Part shown: positions 55,979-64,000 of the stretch, piece by piece
Layout: each line of letters begins with the position of its first letter
Position numbering within the stretch: position 1 is the first letter of the stretch
Assembly: GCF_016495865.1 (NCBI RefSeq)
Contig: NZ_CP054706.1
Location: 1,364,001-1,428,000 of the forward strand
Length of the DNA: 64,000 nucleotides
Direction of reading: 5' to 3'
Source of the DNA: Salicibibacter cibi
Lineage (GTDB): Bacteria > Bacillota > Bacilli > Bacillales > Marinococcaceae
Notes under the pieces: generated by a model
The model's input: the letters and a program-made list of their open reading frames with translations, nothing else
Databases searched by the model: none
What the model was told of the DNA's origin: nothing
Translations under genes and position numbers: made by a program

Positions 55979-58059
55979 TGACAAAGCCTTTTCTGTTGGA
56001 AATCGGCGTGGAGGAAATGCCGGCCCAATACATCGACGACGCTCGGGAACAATTGCGTTCAAACATGGAAAAATGGCTGGATGAACATCGGTTGGCTTAT
56101 CAGACGGTGCACGCCTTTTCCACTCCGAGACGGCTCGCTGTTCTGATTGAAGCGTTGGCCGAAAAACAAGAAGGGATCGTAGAAGAGGCGCGCGGTCCCG
56201 CAACGGCAATTGCTAAAGACGAAGAAGGCAATTGGACGAAAGCTGCACTCGGCTTTGCGCGGGGCAAAGGCGTCGAACCGGAAAAACTTGCCGAAAAGGA
56301 GACGTCCCAAGGCGCATACGTATTTGCAACCATTGAAAAAAAAGGGAAAGCAACGACTGAATTGCTCCCGGATGCCGTGTCTCAAGCAACCGCACTTACA
56401 TTTCCGAAAAGCATGCGTTGGGGACGGGAACGTTTGCGGTACGTGCGCCCGATTCGCTGGTTAGTCGCGATGTTTGGCACAGATGTTGTTCCTTACGAGG
56501 TTGCGGGCGTGCAAACCGGGCGCGAAAGCGCCGGACATCGATTCCTTGGCGAGCCGACATCCTTAAATGATGCCGGTGATTATGAGCAGGAACTTTTGCG
56601 GGCGTTTGTGCTGGCGAATCACGAATCAAGAAAAACCGCGATTAAGAAACAGATGGAAATGCTCGAAGAGGAGCAAAACTGGCGAATCGGCAAAGACGAA
56701 GATTTGCTCGGGGAAGTTGCCAATCTTGTCGAATATCCGACCGTTTTGTATGGAACGTTTGACGAGACTTTTTTACGTCTTCCCGATGATGTGTTGATTA
56801 CAACGATGCGAGAGCATCAACGGTACTTTGCCGTATATGATGTCGACGGCCATTTGCTTCCTTTTTTCGTGACGGTTCGAAATGGCGATCATCGTCATTT
56901 GGAAAATGTGCAAAAAGGAAACGAAAAAGTATTGCGAGCACGCTTGTCGGACGCCGTCTTTTTTTACGAAGAAGATCAAGCGCGCACCATGGAACAGTTT
57001 TTGGAAAAACTGGGTCACATCGTCGAACATGAAAAATTGGGAACCCTGGAGGACAAGCGTCGCCGGACGACAAAAATCGCACGCCAATTGGCGGAAAAAG
57101 CAACCTTTAATGAGCAATTGACCGATGATGTCACACGATCGGCAAATCTTTTGAAGTTCGATCTATCCTCCCATATGGTCGATGAATTTCCGGAACTGCA
57201 AGGGATCATGGGCGCAGATTACGCGTTGAAACTCGGGGAAAAAGAAACGGTTGCCACCGCGATTAAAGAACAATACTTGCCCCGTTTTAACGGTGATGCG
57301 CTTCCGGAAACGACCGTCGGCGCGATTGTAAGCATGGCGGATAAATGGGACACCATTTTGACTTCATTGGCGATTGACCTAAAACCGACAGGCTCCCAAG
57401 ACCCTTACGGGTTGCGAAGGCAGGCGCAAGCCATCGTTCAAATTGCTAACCGCTACGAATTCCCTGTGACCTTCGAAACGATGTTGGAATTTGTCGTGAC
57501 TGTTATGCAAGAAGAGGGGCTGACGGATGGATACGCGTTGTTTACGGAAGCCAGTGATTTTTTCGCCCTTAGGTGCAAGGCTCTGCTCACGGAAAAAGGA
57601 ATCTCCTACGACGTCGTAAACGCCGTATTGTTTGCCCCTTACGGACGTTTGGATACATTATTTGAACGAGCGGCATTTTTACAGAAACGGCACGGTTCCG
57701 ATGAGATGAAAGCAGTTGCGGAAGCGCTCAGTCGTGTGAATAATATTGCCAAAAAAGTTGATGAATCGGAAGCGGATCTTCCTGACCCCGAAGCGTTTGA
57801 AAAAGAGGAGGAACAGGAACTTTACGATCAGTATACAGCGCTTAAAAAGGAATTGCCGCTTTTGTTGGAGAAAAAAGATCTGGCAAGTGCCTGGGAAGCT
57901 TTCGTAAAGCTTTCCCCTGTCATCCACCGTTATTTTGAGGCGATCATGGTGATGAGCGATGATGAACGATTGCGATTGAACCGCCTTCGGCAAATGCATC
58001 ATTTATCAAAAGAGATCCACCGGTTTGCCCGTATTCAATCACTCGTATTTCCTGCGTAA
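55978..58059 (+). CDS. glyS: Glycyl-tRNA synthetase beta subunit
   Basis: tRNA-binding subunit of 693 residues. It begins [19 protein letters not shown], contains an HD-like domain and DYALKLGE..VATAIKEQYLPRF, and ends in a DALR anticodon-binding region (RLNRLRQMHHLSKEIHRFA). Overlaps glyQ by one base. Controlled by the upstream T-box. Confidence 0.96.
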   Translation: MTKPFLLEIGVEEMPAQYIDDAREQLRSNMEKWLDEHRLAYQTVHAFSTPRRLAVLIEALAEKQEGIVEEARGPATAIAKDEEGNWTKAALGFARGKGVEPEKLAEKETSQGAYVFATIEKKGKATTELLPDAVSQATALTFPKSMRWGRERLRYVRPIRWLVAMFGTDVVPYEVAGVQTGRESAGHRFLGEPTSLNDAGDYEQELLRAFVLANHESRKTAIKKQMEMLEEEQNWRIGKDEDLLGEVANLVEYPTVLYGTFDETFLRLPDDVLITTMREHQRYFAVYDVDGHLLPFFVTVRNGDHRHLENVQKGNEKVLRARLSDAVFFYEEDQARTMEQFLEKLGHIVEHEKLGTLEDKRRRTTKIARQLAEKATFNEQLTDDVTRSANLLKFDLSSHMVDEFPELQGIMGADYALKLGEKETVATAIKEQYLPRFNGDALPETTVGAIVSMADKWDTILTSLAIDLKPTGSQDPYGLRRQAQAIVQIANRYEFPVTFETMLEFVVTVMQEEGLTDGYALFTEASDFFALRCKALLTEKGISYDVVNAVLFAPYGRLDTLFERAAFLQKRHGSDEMKAVAEALSRVNNIAKKVDESEADLPDPEAFEKEEEQELYDQYTALKKELPLLLEKKDLASAWEAFVKLSPVIHRYFEAIMVMSDDERLRLNRLRQMHHLSKEIHRFARIQSLVFPA

Positions 58060-58156
58060 GAGATTGTTCATAAATCATTTCGGAAGTGAGAGGCCAGAGG
58101 TTTTTCCCAACTTCTAACATCCCACTTCCAACCTCCAGCATAAGGGGTGAGAAACC

Positions 58157-58807
58157 ATCGAATTAACGGATCGGCAAGAACGGATTTTGGAAATCGTAAA
58201 AAATGAAGGTCCGATTACCGGTGAACAAATCGCGGACCACCTTTCCTTGACAAGAGCCACTCTGCGCCCTGATTTAGCCATCCTTACCATGGTCGGTTTT
58301 CTCGGCGCCAGACCGCGTGTCGGTTATTATTTTACGGGGAAAACAGGGGCAGAAGTTCCGCTTGCGGAAATAAAGGAACGAAAAGTGGGAGAGTACCAAT
58401 CCATCCCGGTCGTTGTCGGGGAGTCTGACTCCGTATACGATGCAATAAGCGCAATGTTTCTCGAGGATGTGGGAACGTTATTTGTCGTTGATCAAACCTC
58501 GCAGCTGGCCGGGGTCCTCTCCCGGAAAGATTTGCTCCGGGCAAGCATCGGTAAACAAGACCTGGAATCGATGCCGGTGAGTATCATTATGACGCGGATG
58601 CCAAATATTACGGTCTGTAAAAAAGATGACTTGCTTATCGAGGCGGCAAGCCTGTTAATTGAACGGCAAATCGACGCGCTCCCTGTAGTGAATGGCGAGG
58701 ATAATCATCCATACGAAGTCGTTGGCCGTGTCACGAAAACAACAATGACGAAAGCGCTCGTTGATTTAGTGCAATCCGAGCGCCCATTGGGAGGTGGTCG
58801 TTCATGA
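58157..58807 (+). CDS. ccpN: Catabolite repressor CcpN (CBS and HTH)
   Basis: Represses gluconeogenic genes (gapB, pckA in B. subtilis) when glycolysis runs; about 217 residues. HTH near the N-terminus ([28 protein letters not shown]), then two CBS domains ([21 protein letters not shown], and ALPVVNGED). Homology to B. subtilis CcpN starts at [14 protein letters not shown], whose first codon is ATC 58157, with AAGGGGTG 7 bases upstream. No ATG, GTG or TTG fits that position; TTG 58187 would cut into the HTH. A one-base A-run change would instead create GTG-AGA-ACC-ATC. It lies directly before yqfL, its usual partner. Confidence 0.88.
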   Translation: MELTDRQERILEIVKNEGPITGEQIADHLSLTRATLRPDLAILTMVGFLGARPRVGYYFTGKTGAEVPLAEIKERKVGEYQSIPVVVGESDSVYDAISAMFLEDVGTLFVVDQTSQLAGVLSRKDLLRASIGKQDLESMPVSIIMTRMPNITVCKKDDLLIEAASLLIERQIDALPVVNGEDNHPYEVVGRVTKTTMTKALVDLVQSERPLGGGRS

Positions 58808-59616
58808 ATACATTTCAACAGCATCCGATTGTTTATGTCATTTCCGATTCTGTCGGAGAAACAGCGGAACTGGTCATTAAAGCGGCAGCGAGCCAATTTG
58901 GGACCACAAACATTGAAGTGCGCCGCATTCCTTACGTAGAAGATGAAGCAACGATCAATGAAGTGGTGGACCTTGCCAAAGATGTCGGTGCAATGATTGC
59001 GTTTACACTCGTCGTTCCTGAAGTGAAGGCCCATTTGCTTGCAACAGCAGAGCGAAAACAAGTGGAAGTGGTGGACATCATGGGGCCGATTCTTGATAAA
59101 TTGACCCATCTTTTGCAACTGGAACCGAAGTATAAACCGGGACTTGTTTACCGTTTGGACGAGGAATATTTTCGAAAAGTGGAAGCAATTGAATTCGCCG
59201 TCAAATATGACGATGGCAGAGATCCACGTGGCATTTTAAATGCGGATATTGTCCTTATCGGTGTCTCCCGCACTTCCAAGACACCCCTGTCCCAGTATTT
59301 GGCACATAAAGGATTAAAAGTGGCAAACGTTCCGATTGTCCCGGAGCTTGAGCCGCCGGAAGAGTTGTTTCGCATTACGTCCGATAAATGTATCGGTCTT
59401 CATATTCGTCCGGAAAAATTACACGAAATACGTTCGGAGCGACTGATATCGCTCGGCCTGAAAAAAGAAGCTAACTATGCGAGCATGGAACGCATAGAGA
59501 ATGAATTGGATTATTCGAAAAAGGTTATGGCAAAAATCGGTTGCAGTATTATCGATGTGTCAAATAAAGCAGTGGAAGAAACGGCAAATATGATTTCCAA
59601 TCATTTCACACATTAA
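58804..59616 (+). CDS. yqfL: Pyruvate phosphate dikinase regulatory protein (YqfL)
   Basis: Bifunctional kinase/pyrophosphorylase of the DUF299 family, 270 residues, which in other bacteria phosphorylates and reactivates PPDK or PEP synthase. N-terminal [13 protein letters not shown] and P-loop [16 protein letters not shown] near residue 152. In B. subtilis YqfL modulates CcpN output. Overlaps ccpN by 4 bases. Confidence 0.93.
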   Translation: MNTFQQHPIVYVISDSVGETAELVIKAAASQFGTTNIEVRRIPYVEDEATINEVVDLAKDVGAMIAFTLVVPEVKAHLLATAERKQVEVVDIMGPILDKLTHLLQLEPKYKPGLVYRLDEEYFRKVEAIEFAVKYDDGRDPRGILNADIVLIGVSRTSKTPLSQYLAHKGLKVANVPIVPELEPPEELFRITSDKCIGLHIRPEKLHEIRSERLISLGLKKEANYASMERIENELDYSKKVMAKIGCSIIDVSNKAVEETANMISNHFTH

Positions 59617-59942
59617 AGGAAGCTTGATCGCAACGTTATCAATCAATCAATCTAGGAACAAATTTTTTTAATTCCCTCTAGCCAAATAGAAAAAGATTCG
59701 TTATAATAAAAAAACGTGTGGTTTTGTGCAGAAATCCATCGATGAATGTTTTTACGAAGCCTTCTTAGGGTAATGGTTAAATAGAAGGGTCGTCAATATC
59801 GTCGATTTGGACAAGCATGATGATAGATATTGTACAAAATATGGGATGATTACTCACCTCTTGTCGGAATAAAAAGGCAAAACTTACGATGAAAATGTCT
59901 AATGACGCGAATCACGTTAAAAAGGTGGGGTGAGTTCAACTC
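59617..59942. other. Intergenic region upstream of dnaG
   Basis: About 325 bases without a gene. TATAAT at 59702-59707 is a strong -10 but has no good -35. A second candidate is TTGGAC at 59807-59812 followed by TTGTAC after 17 bases. These likely drive the dnaG-rpoD operon. Confidence 0.45.
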
Positions 59943-61787
59943 GTGCAAAGAGCAATCCCTGAAGAAACAGTGGAGAACGTTCGCAGGCACACGGATATCG
60001 TTGATGTGATCGGCGAGTCGGTTCAGTTGCAAAAGAAAGGCAACCACCGATACACGGGCTTATGTCCGTTTCATGAAGAAAACACGCCTTCATTTTCCGT
60101 CTCACAGGATCGGCAGCTCTATTATTGTTTTGGATGCGGTGCCGCCGGAAATGTATTCACATTTTTGAGGGATCTGGAGCAGGTCACATTTCAGGAGGCA
60201 GTTCGCACATTAGCGGAGAAAGCAAATATTTCCGTTGAAATTCCGGAAGCAGCGTTTTCTGCGCCGCAAAAACATCATTCTTTAAAAGAAGGGTGCCAAT
60301 TAGCCGCACGCTTTTATCATCACTTACTCATGCATACGGAGCAAGGGCGCGAGGCTTATAATTATGCCCAAGGTGCCCGAAATGTAAGCGACGAAGCGTT
60401 GCGTCACTTCCAGATAGGTTTTGCGCCATCGGAACGTGAAGTGTTATCCCTCCTTTTGAAAAAACGTGCGTTTGACCTTTCTGAGATGGAACAGGCAGAT
60501 CTGGTGCAAAGGACGGAGGATGGCCGCGGCCCGTATGACCGGTTTAACTACCGACTTATTTTTCCGATATGGGATATGGGTGGCCAACCGATTGCCTTTG
60601 GGGGACGCGCGCTTGATAAAGCATCTTCGGCCAAATATTTAAATAGCCGAGAAACGCCTATTTTTAAAAAAAATGAAGTGCTTTATGCGTACCACCTTGC
60701 ACGCCCGGCAGTACGAAAACGTAAATTTGTGGTACTGTTTGAAGGCTATATGGATGTTGTATCGGCGTGGATGGCCGGTGTGGATAACGGAGTGGCGACA
60801 CTTGGAACGGCGCTTACGGGAAAGCAGGCACAGTTGATCCGCCGTTTATCCGAGCAAGTGACCATTTGTTACGATGGCGACTCCCCCGGAGAAAAAGCGG
60901 CGATACAGAATGCGGAAACGCTGGAGGCAAACGGTTGTCACGTTAAAATTGCGCCTATGCCTGCCAATCAGGATCCGGACGATTATATTCGTGACCAAGG
61001 TGCCCATGCTTTTAGGCAAAACATGATCGAGGGTGCCCTTTCCGTTCTGTCCTTTAAAATGAATGCCTATAAAAAAGAGAAAAATGTACAGCGGGCAGGA
61101 GATCGCAAGGATTATATCGAATGGGTACTCGAGGCGCTTGCGCAAGTAAGCAGTCCGGTGGAGCGTGAATTTTACCTTAAGCAATTATCGGAAGAGTTTT
61201 CAATATCCCTGGAAGCATTAAAACAGGAACAGTATCGTATGTATCAAAGGGTACGCGGCAAAAGGAAGGCATCTTTTAATCGCCGGGAAAAAGACAATGG
61301 GGAAAGCTTCTCACAAAAGAACCTCCTCCCCGCATTTCATAATGCCGAGCGCGCCCTCTTGCAGATGATGATGGAAGATGAAGCTTGGGCCAAAGAGGTA
61401 GAGCAGGAAATTGGCGGGAATTTTAATGTAGATGAATACGCGGCCATTGCAGCGCATCTATTCGGTTATTATGGCGAAGGATACGCGGCGGGTAGTGCCG
61501 GTTTCCTGGACTATCTGGAAGATGGCGAACTTTCGTCCATTGTTGCCGAAATCGCGATGCAACCGGGAGGGGAAATGAACCCGGAAGCATTTGCGGATTA
61601 TATTCATCAGGTTAAGAACTACGCAAATTGGGTAGAAATAGAACAAAAAGAACATGCTCAAAAAGAAGCATTGCAAAAAAATGATGCAGAGACGGCAACA
61701 GCGCTCGGTCAGGAAATTATTGCGCTGTATAAAAAACTCGGGCGTAAAGCGGTGCGCCCCCGGTATTTGCGTGCGCATTTGCAATAG
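59943..61787 (+). CDS. dnaG: DNA primase DnaG
   Basis: Makes RNA primers for replication; 614 residues. N-terminal CHC2 zinc site (CPFHEENTPSFSVS, YYCFGCGAAGNVF), the TOPRIM core (FEGYMDVVSAWMAG, CYDGDSPGEKAA), and a C-terminal helicase-binding domain. GTG 59943 follows GGTGGGGTGAG. Upstream of rpoD in the macromolecular synthesis operon; rpsU lies elsewhere. Confidence 0.96.
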   Translation: MQRAIPEETVENVRRHTDIVDVIGESVQLQKKGNHRYTGLCPFHEENTPSFSVSQDRQLYYCFGCGAAGNVFTFLRDLEQVTFQEAVRTLAEKANISVEIPEAAFSAPQKHHSLKEGCQLAARFYHHLLMHTEQGREAYNYAQGARNVSDEALRHFQIGFAPSEREVLSLLLKKRAFDLSEMEQADLVQRTEDGRGPYDRFNYRLIFPIWDMGGQPIAFGGRALDKASSAKYLNSRETPIFKKNEVLYAYHLARPAVRKRKFVVLFEGYMDVVSAWMAGVDNGVATLGTALTGKQAQLIRRLSEQVTICYDGDSPGEKAAIQNAETLEANGCHVKIAPMPANQDPDDYIRDQGAHAFRQNMIEGALSVLSFKMNAYKKEKNVQRAGDRKDYIEWVLEALAQVSSPVEREFYLKQLSEEFSISLEALKQEQYRMYQRVRGKRKASFNRREKDNGESFSQKNLLPAFHNAERALLQMMMEDEAWAKEVEQEIGGNFNVDEYAAIAAHLFGYYGEGYAAGSAGFLDYLEDGELSSIVAEIAMQPGGEMNPEAFADYIHQVKNYANWVEIEQKEHAQKEALQKNDAETATALGQEIIALYKKLGRKAVRPRYLRAHLQ

Positions 61788-61826
61788 AGGGATTGTGTTT
61801 TTTGGAATTGGAAGGAGGGAGATCGA

Positions 61827-62942
61827 ATGGCAGAGAAACCACTACGTCCGTTAGCGGAGGGTGAAATGTCCATCGATCAAGTCAAAGAGCAACTTGTAGA
61901 ACTTGGCAAAAAAAGAGGGGTGCTTTCCTATGCGGAAATAACGGAAAAGCTTGCTCCATATGATCAAGATTCGGAGCAAATGGATGAATTTTTCGAGTAC
62001 CTGGGAGAGCAAGGGGTCGATTTGCTGAATGAAGGCGAGGAAGTCCCCAGTATGGAACAGGTCGAAAAGGAAAATGACCATGATCTGAATGACCTTAGTG
62101 TTCCGCCCGGGATCAAGATTAATGACCCCGTCCGAATGTATTTAAAAGAGATCGGACGTGTCCCGTTGCTTTCTGCCGATGAAGAAATCGATCTCGCCAA
62201 GCGAATAGAGGATGACGATGAGGAGTCGAAGCGGCGTCTTGCCGAGGCAAACCTGCGTCTTGTCGTCAGCATTGCCAAGCGGTATGTCGGTCGCGGCATG
62301 CTGTTTCTCGACTTGATTCAAGAAGGAAACATGGGTTTAATTAAAGCCGTGGAAAAATTTGATTATAACAAGGGATTCAAATTCAGCACGTACGCAACGT
62401 GGTGGATTCGCCAAGCGATCACACGCGCGATTGCCGATCAGGCGCGAACGATTCGCATTCCGGTGCATATGGTTGAGACCATCAATAAATTGATCCGTGT
62501 CCAACGCCAATTGCTTCAAGATCTCGGTCGGGAACCTACCCCTGAAGAAGTTTCCGAAGAGATGGACTTGACGCCTGACAAAGTGCGTGAAATCTTGAAA
62601 ATTGCCCAAGAACCCGTGTCCCTGGAAACACCCATCGGAGAAGAAGATGATTCCCATCTCGGTGATTTTATTGAAGACCAGGATGCATTGGCGCCATCAG
62701 ATGCCGCTGCATATGAGCTCTTAAAAGAACAATTGGAAGACGTGCTCGATACGTTAACCGATCGGGAAGAAAATGTTTTACGCTTGCGATTTGGGCTGGA
62801 TGACGGGCGCACGCGCACACTTGAAGAAGTAGGCAAAGTGTTCGGGGTTACCCGCGAACGGATTCGTCAAATCGAAGCAAAAGCGTTGCGTAAATTAAGG
62901 CATCCAAGCCGCAGCAAACGTCTGAAAGACTTTATGGAGTAA
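61827..62942 (+). CDS. rpoD: RNA polymerase major sigma factor SigA
   Basis: Housekeeping sigma factor of 371 residues, the B. subtilis length. Region 1.1 ([20 protein letters not shown]), region 2 ([33 protein letters not shown]), region 3 and region 4 with the [36 protein letters not shown]. Ends the dnaG-rpoD operon. Confidence 0.98.
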   Translation: MAEKPLRPLAEGEMSIDQVKEQLVELGKKRGVLSYAEITEKLAPYDQDSEQMDEFFEYLGEQGVDLLNEGEEVPSMEQVEKENDHDLNDLSVPPGIKINDPVRMYLKEIGRVPLLSADEEIDLAKRIEDDDEESKRRLAEANLRLVVSIAKRYVGRGMLFLDLIQEGNMGLIKAVEKFDYNKGFKFSTYATWWIRQAITRAIADQARTIRIPVHMVETINKLIRVQRQLLQDLGREPTPEEVSEEMDLTPDKVREILKIAQEPVSLETPIGEEDDSHLGDFIEDQDALAPSDAAAYELLKEQLEDVLDTLTDREENVLRLRFGLDDGRTRTLEEVGKVFGVTRERIRQIEAKALRKLRHPSRSKRLKDFME

Positions 62943-62947
62943 GTTTA

Positions 62948-62976
62948 CGGGTTGCTCCACAACAGGAGTGACCCAA
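62948..62976 (+). terminator. Hairpin after rpoD
   Basis: GGGTTGCTCC pairs with GGAGTGACCC across ACAACA, with two internal mismatches; the T-tract after it is weak. Confidence 0.5.
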
Positions 62977-63084
62977 CCTTCTTTATGACTTATTTTATTC
63001 ATATTACCGATATCCATCAGAGATTGCAAATGTTTCCAAACAAAATGCATTTTGCGGCGATGGAAGGCAAAATAACGACAATTT

Positions 63085-63105
63085 CAGGAACAGCTCCTGT
63101 TTTTC
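63085..63105 (+). terminator. Terminator upstream of cccA
   Basis: CAGGA-ACAGC-TCCTG followed by TTTTTC. A short stem with a good T-tract. Confidence 0.5.
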
Positions 63106-63170
63106 TTTTCTTCCGGTGTATTTTCCTATAAAATGAAATACGACATAGATCAAATAGAGGGTGTGATTCG

Positions 63171-63515
63171 GTGAAAGGACAACCACTAATACCATTTTTA
63201 CTTATTGCCGTTGCCGGTATTTCTCTCATGTTAATTCTATCATTTGTGGGTTTAGGCGGACCTGCAGAGGAGGAAGAAGGAGAAGAGAATGGTGAAGAAG
63301 AATCAGTTGATGCCGGTGCTGAAATTTATGAAGAAAACTGTTTGAGTTGCCACGGCGAAAACATGGAAGGGGATTCCGGGCCGGAAATTGAAGGTACGGG
63401 CGCTGACGAGGTCATGACCGCGATCGAGGAAGGTCCCGGCTCCATGCCCGAAGATTTAGTCAGCGGTGAAGATGCCGAGGCCGTTGCCGAGTATGTAGAA
63501 GAAGGTGGGGAATAA
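63171..63515 (+). CDS. cccA: Membrane-anchored cytochrome c-550
   Basis: Small electron carrier of 114 residues. N-terminal transmembrane anchor (about 5-28), a strongly acidic linker (EEEEGEENGEEE), and a single heme domain with ENCLSCHGENMEGDSG (CxxCH) and the Met ligand in PGSMPEDLV. It should transfer electrons from the bc complex to the oxidase on the outer face. GTG start, RBS AGAGGGTG. Position after rpoD is as in B. subtilis. Confidence 0.94.
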   Translation: MKGQPLIPFLLIAVAGISLMLILSFVGLGGPAEEEEGEENGEEESVDAGAEIYEENCLSCHGENMEGDSGPEIEGTGADEVMTAIEEGPGSMPEDLVSGEDAEAVAEYVEEGGE

Positions 63516-63525
63516 GCCCCTGAGA

Positions 63526-63555
63526 AAAAGGAGCCCGGAACCCGTGCTCCTTTTT
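63526..63555 (+). terminator. Rho-independent terminator of cccA
   Basis: AAAAGGAGC pairs with GCTCCTTTT across about 12 bases, with a T-run at the end. Confidence 0.85.
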
Positions 63556-63579
63556 CGTATTGGAAAGAGGGGACGTAAC

Positions 63580-64000
63580 GTGAAGCAAATACAGCAGCTG
63601 TCTTTACGCTTGCAAACGATTGCCTGCGAAGTGCCAAAGGGATCACGCTTGGCGGATATAGGAACCGATCATGCACAACTCCCTGTGGTTCTAATGAACG
63701 CTGGGCATCTTCGGTCAGCTGTGGCCAGTGATGCCAAGGCAGGGCCGTTTCAAACGGCACTGCGCCGTGTGGAGGCAGCCGGTTTCAGCGATTCTATTTC
63801 CGTACGACATGGGGAAGGGCTGGAAACATTGAAGGCATCCGACCGGATCGATGTCATCGCCATCGCCGGGATGGGCGGAAGTTTAATCACGGAAATATTG
63901 TCCAAGGGTGCAAATAAACTGGAAACCGTACAAAGGCTCATTCTTCAGCCGAATGTCGCTGCTGACACGGTGAGAAAGTGGTTGTATGACCGCGGCTGGA
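63580..64000 (+). CDS. trmK: tRNA m1A22 methyltransferase TrmK (partial)
   Basis: Runs past the window end; the first 140 residues are visible. It begins MKQIQQLSLRLQTIACEV, then the SAM-binding motif RLADIGTDHAQLPV near residue 24 and IAGMGGSLITEIL with the family's GMGG loop near residue 96, then LILQPNVAADTVRKWL. It methylates N1 of A22 in tRNA. GTG 63580 follows AAGAGGGGACG. Follows cccA as in Bacillus (yqfN). Confidence 0.93.
   Translation, partial: MKQIQQLSLRLQTIACEVPKGSRLADIGTDHAQLPVVLMNAGHLRSAVASDAKAGPFQTALRRVEAAGFSDSISVRHGEGLETLKASDRIDVIAIAGMGGSLITEILSKGANKLETVQRLILQPNVAADTVRKWLYDRGW

Noticed and set aside
1..64000. CRISPR arrays, tRNA or rRNA genes, prophage
   Set aside because: No regular spaced repeats, tRNA-like cloverleaf or phage genes were seen.

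Overview
This window is a core stretch of a Bacillaceae chromosome, most likely from a moderately halophilic or alkaliphilic spore former (Salicibibacter- or Geomicrobium-like; this is inference, since no 16S gene is present). The evidence is the Bacillus subtilis yqe/yqf gene order, sporulation genes (sigK, sda, gpr, spoIIP, yqfC, yqfD), competence genes (comER, comEA, comEC), a complete seven-gene Mrp Na+/H+ antiporter operon, and strongly acidic extracytoplasmic segments.

Layout. 1-7200 is the least conserved part: the end of an M20 amidohydrolase, a frameshifted BCCT osmolyte transporter, an agmatinase relic, an IS200/IS605 scar, a glcD-type oxidase, a degraded second copy of part of sigK, a lipoprotein gene with an in-frame stop, and then intact sigK behind a consensus SigK promoter. 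7200-14000 (minus strand) carries hup, mrpG-F-E-D-C-B-A and sda; a DnaA-box cluster separates sda from yqeG. 14240-19290 is yqeG-yqeH-aroE-yhbY-nadD-yqeK-rsfS-yqeM, mixing shikimate synthesis, NAD synthesis and ribosome assembly. 19314-25293 is the competence region comER/comEA/comEC, in which comEB is missing and a metY-like gene lies in its place, ending with yqzM. 25609-33018 is holA, rpsT, gpr, spoIIP (frameshifted), yqxA, lepA and hemW. 33036-41279 is the CIRCE-controlled heat-shock cluster hrcA-grpE-dnaK-dnaJ followed by prmA-rsmE-mtaB. 41344-54779 is a Na/Pi cotransporter gene (minus), rpsU, the yqeZ-floA-yqfB membrane operon, yqfC-yqfD-phoH-pgpH-ybeY-dgkA-cdd-era, yqzL and recO. 54776-64000 is a T-box-controlled glyQS, ccpN-yqfL, dnaG-rpoD, cccA and the start of trmK.

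Repeats. Two 283-bp copies of a MITE-like element with terminal inverted repeats (45901 and 53497) and a smaller hairpin repeat (27094, 46211, 51928) are scattered between core genes. Three genes (BCCT, spoIIP, lipoprotein) look broken by one base each, two of them in homopolymer runs. Sequencing error must be excluded before these are called true pseudogenes.

No CRISPR array, prophage, tRNA or rRNA was seen. I found no convincing new multi-gene system. The items most worth following up are the MITE family, the sigK relic, the DnaA-box cluster at sda, the missing canonical start of ccpN, and the metY insertion in the competence locus.
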